From the NCBI GenBank assembly GCA_946886075.1, contig CAMPHR010000028.1, forward strand, positions 1 to 41,420: a DNA stretch of 41,420 bases. Direction: 5' to 3'. Position 1 is the stretch's first letter. Each line of letters begins with the position of its first letter. Of this stretch, positions 35,899-41,420 are shown piece after piece. The position numbers were made by a program, and so were the translations under genes. The DNA is from an uncultured Novosphingobium sp. Lineage in GTDB: Bacteria > Pseudomonadota > Alphaproteobacteria > Sphingomonadales > Sphingomonadaceae. Under the pieces are notes generated by a model, which saw nothing but the letters and a program-made list of their open reading frames with translations, was not told the DNA's origin and did not search any database.

Positions 35899-37287
35899 GT
35901 GAATCGGGATCAGCTTGTCAGTCCTCGTGACATGGTGCGCTCGGGCCTCTGCATCGGTTGCGGGGCATGCGCAGCGCAGGCCCCTTGCCCCGATGTGAGG
36001 ATGGATTGGAATCGGGAAGGGCAGCTGAAACCCAAGGGGCCGCACGGCTGGATGCTGGCGCGAAGTGATGCCTTTTCCAGCCTCTGCCCTTTCTCCCCGC
36101 ATGCGCAGGATGAGGATGCGATCGCGGCGGAGCGTTTTCCTGTGCCCGCGCAGTCCGACCCCTGGATCGGCCGCTTCGAGGGAGCCTATGTCGGCTATGC
36201 GTCGGAGGAGGGTTATCGAGAGCGTGGAAGCTCCGGCGGAATGGTCAGCTGGGTCGCGGCGGAACTGCTGCGGCGGGGCTTGGTGGATGGCGTCGCGCAT
36301 GTCGCGCCTGCCGATCCGAGCGCCGCAGGGCGCTTCTTTCGCTACGGCATATCGCGTGATCTGGACGCGCTGAACAAGGGTGCGAAGTCACGCTATTATC
36401 CAGTGGATATGGCAGGGGTTTTGGAAGAAATCCGTGCCGTACCCGGGCGCTACGCCGTCGTTGGCATCCCCTGCTTCATCAAGGCCGTTCATCTGGCCTG
36501 CGCACAGGACCCGGTGCTGCGCGAGCGTGTAGCGTTCACCTTAGGACTGGTGTGCGGCCATATGAAGAGCCGGAACATGGTCGAAAGCTTCGGCTGGCAG
36601 ATGGATGTCGATGTGCGCGATGTGCAGCGCGTGGAATATCGGCTTAAGGACGCCAGCCGCCCCGCAAACTGGTACCGGGCGCAACTTTCCCTCCGGGATG
36701 GGCAGGAGAGGCAGCGCGATTGGTGGCACCTAGTGGACGGCGATTGGGGATCCGGCTTTTTTCAGAACAGCGCGTGCGACTTTTGCGACGACGTCGTGGC
36801 TGAGACGGCGGACATCAGCTTCGGTGATGCGTGGGTGGAGCCCTATTCGTCGGACGGACGGGGGACGAATGTCGTGGTGGTGCGATCGCCAGTAATCCAT
36901 GCTCTTTTGCAAGAAGGGATGGAGCAAGCGCGCTTGGCCTTGAGCGCAGTCGATGCAGATTTTGTCCGGGAGACGCAGGCGGCCGGGTTCCGGCAGCGGC
37001 GGGAAGGGCTTGCTTATCGGCTGGAATGGGCGCGGCGAGGAGTGACACCGCGCAAGCGGGTGGAGCCCGGTCATGACCATCTGCGGTGGCGGCGGAAATT
37101 GATCTACCGCCTGCGCCACGCGATCAGCCGGGGGAGCAGTTACAGTTTCCGACTGGCCAGATGGCTGGGGCGGCCGGGCATATTCCTGGCGTGGGGACGC
37201 TTGATGCTCGGCCTCTACCACGGCGTCACCTATTCGCGTGGGCGGCTCGGCGCAGCCTTCGACTGGATGGAGCGGCGGATCGGTTAA
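35899..37287 (+). CDS. FrhB/FdhB-like iron-sulfur protein (coenzyme F420 hydrogenase beta-subunit family)
   Basis: A 462-residue protein. A 4Fe-4S-type cluster motif is at residues 18-30 (Cys18, Cys21, Cys24, Cys30 in CIGCGACAAQAPC), and CPF follows at 63. The FrhB C-terminal domain shows VVGIPCFIKAVHLA, LGLVCGHMKS and the CDFCDDVVAETADISFGDAW segment. Sphingomonads are not expected to use F420 through a hydrogenase, so the family name does not give the function. Such proteins recur next to pyruvyl transferases in glycan loci. GTG at 35899 is 3 nt after the previous stop. Its TAA shares the palindromic TTAA with the convergent gene stop. Confidence 0.8.
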   Translation: MNRDQLVSPRDMVRSGLCIGCGACAAQAPCPDVRMDWNREGQLKPKGPHGWMLARSDAFSSLCPFSPHAQDEDAIAAERFPVPAQSDPWIGRFEGAYVGYASEEGYRERGSSGGMVSWVAAELLRRGLVDGVAHVAPADPSAAGRFFRYGISRDLDALNKGAKSRYYPVDMAGVLEEIRAVPGRYAVVGIPCFIKAVHLACAQDPVLRERVAFTLGLVCGHMKSRNMVESFGWQMDVDVRDVQRVEYRLKDASRPANWYRAQLSLRDGQERQRDWWHLVDGDWGSGFFQNSACDFCDDVVAETADISFGDAWVEPYSSDGRGTNVVVVRSPVIHALLQEGMEQARLALSAVDADFVRETQAAGFRQRREGLAYRLEWARRGVTPRKRVEPGHDHLRWRRKLIYRLRHAISRGSSYSFRLARWLGRPGIFLAWGRLMLGLYHGVTYSRGRLGAAFDWMERRIG

Positions 37288-38321
37288 GGCAAACTCGCTG
37301 CGTAGATACCGTCCATCACAGCGGCAACGGCGGCGAAACTTTCGCACTGTGCATCGAAGCGGGGCGAGCGGGTAAGTTGCCTTGCCCAAGCGCTTGCCAT
37401 TTGCCCGCCCCAGGCGTCGCCCGGCTCAGCCAGCGTCTGTCGCGCGGTGCCGTGAAAAAGCTCCGCCTTGAAGTCATAAAATGAGCCATCGACATTGCGG
37501 AACGCCGCGCCCGCCTTGCTGCCGAAGAAATCGGCGGCGATGCCGGCGTCCTGCCCTGCGGGCAAATGCCAGGAGCAGGCAATCCGCACGACGCAACCTG
37601 TGGCAAAGCGAATGGTGGCGATGCCGTAATCCTCGACTTGGCTATCCCTGTCGGCAAGCGCACGACCTTTGCTGAAGAGGTCGGCGTCAATATTCTCCAC
37701 CTGCGGGAAGCCCAGCGTCCAGAGCGCAAGGTCGATGAGGTGGACGCCAAGGTCCATCATGCAACCGCCGCCCGACAGCTTGGGATCATAAAACCAGGGT
37801 TTGTCCGGCCCATAGGCGTTGTGGAATGTGAGATCGATCGCGTGGACCGGGCCAAGCTCCCCTGCGTCGATCTGCTGTTTGATGGCGCGCATGCCTTCCG
37901 TGCCGCGATAGGACAGATCGACCCCCAGCAGGCAATCGGCCGAACGGGCGGCGGCTATAACTGCCTCCACTTCCGGGAGGCTGCGGCCCAGCGGCTTTTG
38001 GCAGAAGACGGGAATGCCGCGCTCCAGCGCACGGATCGACTGTTCGGCATGCAGGGCGCTAGGCGTTGCGATGACGAGACCGTCGAGGTCCTGCTCCAGC
38101 AAAGCATCGAACGAGTCCAGTCGCATAGTGTCCGGCGCGAGCAGAGCGGCGTCGGCGGTGTTGCCGGGTAGTGCGTCTGCGATGGCGGCTACTTCAATGT
38201 CGCCCGTGGCCAGCATCGCCTCCATCCGGTTGCGCCCAATCCATCCGACGCCAAGGAAGCCAAGGCGGGGGCGATGAAGGGTGGTGGCGGGCTCCAGAGT
38301 GCGGCCGGAAGACAGGCTCAT
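37284..38321 (-). CDS. Gfo/Idh/MocA family oxidoreductase
   Basis: A 345-residue NAD(P)-dependent oxidoreductase. The N-terminal Rossmann motif is RLGFLGVGWIGRNRMEAML, then VIATPSALHAEQSIRALERG and the catalytic-region CQKPLGRS. The second domain carries GGCMMDLGVHLIDLALWTLG, with the conserved Asp and His. Family members act on sugars, inositols and their derivatives, and the inositol-phosphate synthase gene two positions upstream makes an inositol-derived substrate plausible. ATG overlaps the previous stop (ATGA). Confidence 0.85.
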   Translation of the reverse strand: MSLSSGRTLEPATTLHRPRLGFLGVGWIGRNRMEAMLATGDIEVAAIADALPGNTADAALLAPDTMRLDSFDALLEQDLDGLVIATPSALHAEQSIRALERGIPVFCQKPLGRSLPEVEAVIAAARSADCLLGVDLSYRGTEGMRAIKQQIDAGELGPVHAIDLTFHNAYGPDKPWFYDPKLSGGGCMMDLGVHLIDLALWTLGFPQVENIDADLFSKGRALADRDSQVEDYGIATIRFATGCVVRIACSWHLPAGQDAGIAADFFGSKAGAAFRNVDGSFYDFKAELFHGTARQTLAEPGDAWGGQMASAWARQLTRSPRFDAQCESFAAVAAVMDGIYAASLP

Positions 38322-39346
38322 AGGATCACCAACGCCTTCACGAAGTTGTCAGGCTTGTCGCGGGTGGCGTCGAGCGCTTCTCCCAACCGCTCAAGCGAGT
38401 ATCGGTGAGTGTAGAGCAGCGTTGGGTCCAATCGGCCCGACGCGACCGCCTCGATGGCTTCCCTGATGCCCTCAACATAGGCGGAGGGGTCGCGCTCATG
38501 CGCATTGATGACGTCGATCCCGCGCCAGTTCCACAGCCACATATTAACCTGTCGCGGCCCGTCCTGATGATAGCCCGCAATGATCAGCTTGCCCCGTTCG
38601 GCGGTGAGTTCGGCGGCGAGGTCGAGCGGCCATTGCTTGCCCACCGCCTCTATGACGCGATCGCAAAAGCGTCCTCCGGTAAGCTCGCTTACTCGATTGA
38701 TGATGGCATTATGATCGTCCATCACGATCGCTTCGGCCGCGCCATAGCTGCGGGCGAGGTCGAGCGAGAATTGGCGACGGGATATGGCGATGACGCGAGC
38801 GCCAGCTTCTGTTGCGAGCTGCGTCAGCACGGCGCCCAGGAAACCAGCGCCAATGATGGCGACGATCTGCCCGGCATGAATGTCAGCCCTGCGAAAGATG
38901 TTGAAGGCGCAGCCTAGCGGCTCTCCGGGAAACGGTTGCGCATGGAGGGCAGGGGGCAAACGCACGACCGCGGCCTCATCCGCGAGGTCATATTCGGCAT
39001 AGCTGGCATAGGAGAGCGCCGTCACCCGATCGCCCCGCTTCACGCTGGTTACGCCTTCGCCGACCGCATCGATGATGCCCCATCCCTCATGACCCAGGGA
39101 GCCGGGGGCGAGCGGATATTGCTGCCATTCAGGCCCGGCCCATGGCGTCAGGTTGGATGCGCACACGCCGCATCCTTCCAGCTTCAACCGGACCTGACCT
39201 GGCCCGGGCTCCGGCAGCGGCACATGCTCTATCCGCACTTCGCCCGGCGCCGAGACCACTGCTACCCGCATTATTTCAGCGGGCGTATCGACGGCATCAT
39301 GTGCGCGCTCTTCATTGATGGCGAGTGGCATCAGAAGGTCCGTCAT
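38318..39346 (-). CDS. medium-chain (zinc-type) alcohol dehydrogenase
   Basis: A 342-residue MDR-superfamily enzyme. LEGCGVCASNLTPW holds the first catalytic-zinc Cys, SLGHEGWGIIDAVGEGV the His-Glu pair, and IIGAGFLGAVLTQLATEAGA the nucleotide-binding loop. The structural-zinc lobe with four Cys is absent. It resembles sugar-alcohol or scyllo-inositol-like dehydrogenases in the family. The true start may be ATG at about 39271 (MRVAVVSAPG), but the ATGA overlap with ino1 supports 39346. It acts together with the Gfo/Idh enzyme, presumably on a polyol (inference). Confidence 0.83.
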   Translation of the reverse strand: MTDLLMPLAINEERAHDAVDTPAEIMRVAVVSAPGEVRIEHVPLPEPGPGQVRLKLEGCGVCASNLTPWAGPEWQQYPLAPGSLGHEGWGIIDAVGEGVTSVKRGDRVTALSYASYAEYDLADEAAVVRLPPALHAQPFPGEPLGCAFNIFRRADIHAGQIVAIIGAGFLGAVLTQLATEAGARVIAISRRQFSLDLARSYGAAEAIVMDDHNAIINRVSELTGGRFCDRVIEAVGKQWPLDLAAELTAERGKLIIAGYHQDGPRQVNMWLWNWRGIDVINAHERDPSAYVEGIREAIEAVASGRLDPTLLYTHRYSLERLGEALDATRDKPDNFVKALVIL

Positions 39347-40485
39347 TCCGCCGCCAGCGCCACCGCGCCATCCCCATTGATGAATGCTTCGAGCGCCTTA
39401 TGGGCCCGGTCGTCGGTCATCTGCTGGGGCGGATGCTTGCAGAAATAAGCAGCAGCAGGATGGACCGGCCCGCCAATGCCGCGATCCAGCGCAAGCTTGG
39501 CGCAGCGGATCATATCAATCGCGACCCCCGCCGAGTTGGGGCTGTCCTCGACTGACAGACGCAGTTCGACGTTCATCGGCACGCCGCCGAACAACTGCCC
39601 CTCCATGCGAAGAAAGCAGACCTTGTTGTCATTCTGCCAGGCGACATAATCGGAGGGCCCGATATGAATATTCTCATCTTCCAGTCGGGTTTCCGCGACC
39701 GACTGCACGGCTTCTGTCTTCGAAATCTTTTTTGATTTCAGCCGAGTGCGATTCGACATGTTGAGGAAGTCGGTGTTGCCGCCGGTATTGAGCTGATATG
39801 TCCGATCGAGCTTCACGCCGCGCTTGGCAAACAGGTCGGTCAGCACCCGATGCACGATGGTCGCGCCCAACTGCGCCTTTATGTCGTCGCCGATGATCGG
39901 CACACCTGCGCTGGCAAAGCGATCGGCCCATTTGGGGTCGCTGGCGATGAAAACGGGGATGTTGTTCACGAAAGCAACGCCAGCATCCAGCGCGCATTGG
40001 GCGTAGAATTCCGTCGCCTCCTGTGAGCCTACGGGCAAATAGTTCAGCAGCACGTCCACCTTTGTTTGCCGTAACCGGTTGACGATGTCGCTGCGGCTAG
40101 GCTGCGCCTCCTCCGCGAGAAGGAACGTCCTATCATCAGGATAGTCGCCCATATGCTCTGCATAGCCATCAAGGATGCGGCCCATCTCCACGGTCACGCC
40201 CTCATCCTGGATATCGCTGCAGAATATCTGCGTGCAGTTCGGCTTGGCAAAGATCGCCTGCGCAACCTTCTGACCTACCTTCCTGCGATCGACGTCCCAA
40301 GCCGCCACCAGCCGAATATCCGATGGACGATAGCCGCCCAGATCCCAGTGCATCAGCCCCAGATGATCGTTGCTTTCAACTCGATAGTGAGAAAGCCCTT
40401 GAACCAGCGAACTAGCGCAATTGCCAACGCCGATAATGGCGATGTTGATCGGCCGCCTTGCGAGGCTGTGCGGTGATGACGTCAT
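39343..40485 (-). CDS. ino1: inositol-3-phosphate synthase
   Basis: A 380-residue enzyme converting glucose-6-phosphate to myo-inositol-3-phosphate through an internal NAD-dependent redox cycle. Motifs: INIAIIGVGNCASSLVQGL (Rossmann), VDVLLNYLPVGSQEATEFYA, FVNNIPVFIASDP, VPIIGDDIKAQLGATIVHRV, TYQLNTGGNTDFLNM and SKKISKTEAV, where the Lys residues are catalytic. It is of the short actinobacterial/bacterial type. Bacteria that make inositol use it for phosphoinositides, mycothiol or glycoconjugates, so its company with a glycosidase and two dehydrogenases points to a dedicated inositol product. Confidence 0.93.
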   Translation of the reverse strand: MTSSPHSLARRPINIAIIGVGNCASSLVQGLSHYRVESNDHLGLMHWDLGGYRPSDIRLVAAWDVDRRKVGQKVAQAIFAKPNCTQIFCSDIQDEGVTVEMGRILDGYAEHMGDYPDDRTFLLAEEAQPSRSDIVNRLRQTKVDVLLNYLPVGSQEATEFYAQCALDAGVAFVNNIPVFIASDPKWADRFASAGVPIIGDDIKAQLGATIVHRVLTDLFAKRGVKLDRTYQLNTGGNTDFLNMSNRTRLKSKKISKTEAVQSVAETRLEDENIHIGPSDYVAWQNDNKVCFLRMEGQLFGGVPMNVELRLSVEDSPNSAGVAIDMIRCAKLALDRGIGGPVHPAAAYFCKHPPQQMTDDRAHKALEAFINGDGAVALAAE

Positions 40486-40497
40486 GGTCCTTCTCCT

Positions 40498-41420
40498 TCA
40501 GGCCGAACGAACCGCCGGCATGGTCGCCGATGCAGGGGCATAGCGATCGATCATCCAGGCGCAGAAATCAGCAAAAGCATCAGGTTCGTGCACGGCGCTG
40601 CTATGATGGGGCGCAATGCCCAGATGTTCAGGCGTGAAGCAGAAGGTGACGGTCACGTCGAAGTCCGCCAAGGCCTCCATCTGCCGGTCAAACCAGTCGA
40701 TCGCGTTGGGCCGGAAGCTGTCCGCCCAGGACAGGCCGGTACGAAGATGCCGGACGCCCAGCCGCTTCATCCAGGCGACGGCATCGTCGAGGCGCGGGTC
40801 CTCGAAATGGAACCACTGCATCAGGCCCATCTCACCAGCGAACTTGGCATATTCCTCCAGCGCGGGCTTTGGGCTGCCATCGGCACGGATGAGGCCCATG
40901 TAGAAATGGCGATAATAGCTCGAACCTTCGGCCTCGCGGTGGCGGGTCGTCGCTCCCCATTCCTGTGGCAGGTCATAAAGGCTGTACCAGAAGACGCGCG
41001 GCACCCGACCGATCAACAGCTCCGCCGTTCGATTGACGCCGAACACCTGCACTTCCTCCGCGCCAAAGGAGCCGACGCCGACCTCCGTCACCCAGATCGA
41101 CTTGTCGGGCACTACTGCCTCGATCTCAGCGATCTTGTCCGGCCAATCGTGGATCGGCCACAGGTTCCAGTCGAGCGGGAAGCCGTGGACTGCGACGACA
41201 TCGACCGCGTCAAGCGCACCATGGTCGCGCATCCGGTTCACCCAATGCGGATCGATGGGTGACATGCCCCCCAGCACGCGCGTCACCGCGGGATTGACGT
41301 CCTGAATGGCTGATCCGGCCCGGACCACCATATCGGCATAGCGGGACCAGTCAGGGTCGATCTCCAGGTCCCAATGCGACTTGTTGTTGGGCTCGTTCCA
41401 GATCATCGCGGCTTCGATCA
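40498..41420 (-). CDS. GH-A clan glycosidase (beta-xylosidase-like), N-terminus beyond window
   Basis: At least 307 residues; the frame stays open to the window edge, so the start is outside. The visible part begins at strand 4 of a TIM barrel, with the acid/base Glu in MIWNEPNNKSHWD. The nucleophile Glu is in IWVTEVGVGSFG, and the barrel closes with FWYSLYDLPQEWG. After about residue 190 of the visible part comes a stretch (DAVAWMKRLGVRHLRTGLSW through ADFCAWMIDRYAP) that looks like the first strands and helices of another such barrel but stops before any catalytic residue. It is followed 12 bp later by ino1. Confidence 0.75.
   Translation of the reverse strand, partial: IEAAMIWNEPNNKSHWDLEIDPDWSRYADMVVRAGSAIQDVNPAVTRVLGGMSPIDPHWVNRMRDHGALDAVDVVAVHGFPLDWNLWPIHDWPDKIAEIEAVVPDKSIWVTEVGVGSFGAEEVQVFGVNRTAELLIGRVPRVFWYSLYDLPQEWGATTRHREAEGSSYYRHFYMGLIRADGSPKPALEEYAKFAGEMGLMQWFHFEDPRLDDAVAWMKRLGVRHLRTGLSWADSFRPNAIDWFDRQMEALADFDVTVTFCFTPEHLGIAPHHSSAVHEPDAFADFCAWMIDRYAPASATMPAVRSA

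Overview
The window looks like chromosomal DNA of a sphingomonad-type alphaproteobacterium (Sphingomonas, Sphingobium or Novosphingobium relatives). The grounds are the high GC content, an alphaproteobacterial-style RpoH, a ChpT phosphotransferase, the glnB-glnA order, and two copies of a G/C-run palindromic repeat. No rRNA, tRNA, CRISPR array or intact insertion sequence was seen.

Layout. (1) 1-9471 is mostly housekeeping: a GNAT acetyltransferase, MtgA, RpoH, an RluD-type pseudouridine synthase, a JAMM peptidase, ChpT, an FkbM methyltransferase, glnA, glnB, map and a CinA-like protein. Upstream of glnB lie a sigma-54-like promoter and an NtrC-like palindrome. (2) 9745-12596 (+) holds UDP-glucose dehydrogenase and a secreted family-16 glycoside hydrolase. 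(3) 27837 down to 12581 (-) is one tightly packed 13-gene exopolysaccharide (EPS) operon. It encodes an outer-membrane beta-barrel, a Wza-type exporter, an AAA ATPase, a Wzz/EpsF-type chain-length protein, an EpsG/CpsD-like protein with a degenerate P-loop, a WecG/TagA glycosyltransferase, a Wzx-like flippase, a Wzy/ExoQ-like polymerase, three GT2 enzymes, a family-10 glycoside hydrolase predicted to be a Tat lipoprotein, an OafA-type acyltransferase and a fourth GT2. Most neighbouring genes overlap by 1-8 nt. (4) 28057-30319 (-) holds the priming sugar transferase, flanked by two small related single-span membrane proteins that I cannot assign to any family. (5) 30329-30975 is a gene-poor, AT-richer stretch with an orphan intrinsic terminator. 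(6) 30976-33317 has a stand-alone MreB-like gene convergent with an NRAMP-related transporter. (7) 33438-37287 (+) is a four-gene unit: a GT9/TPR-type transferase-like protein, DUF6165, a polysaccharide pyruvyl transferase and an FrhB-like iron-sulfur protein. (8) 41420 down to 37284 (-) encodes a GH-A-clan glycosidase (cut by the window edge), inositol-3-phosphate synthase, a medium-chain dehydrogenase and a Gfo/Idh/MocA oxidoreductase.

Working together (inference): Ugd supplies UDP-glucuronate. The sugar transferase loads the first sugar on the lipid carrier. The WecG-type and four GT2 enzymes extend the repeat unit, and the acyltransferase decorates it. Wzx flips it, Wzy polymerises it under Wzz/EpsG control, and Wza plus the barrel export it. 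The GH10 and GH16 enzymes may trim the product. The pyruvyl-transferase unit may add ketal-pyruvate or build a second glycan, and the inositol unit may build a separate inositol-containing glycoconjugate.

Most notable: an identical TTAACC-N4-WATAGGA element exactly 34 nt before two separately placed genes (GH16 and one small membrane protein); the pair of small membrane proteins itself; the AAA ATPase and degenerate-P-loop EpsG inside the EPS operon; and a REP-like repeat that reads in frame as the N-terminus of the flippase.
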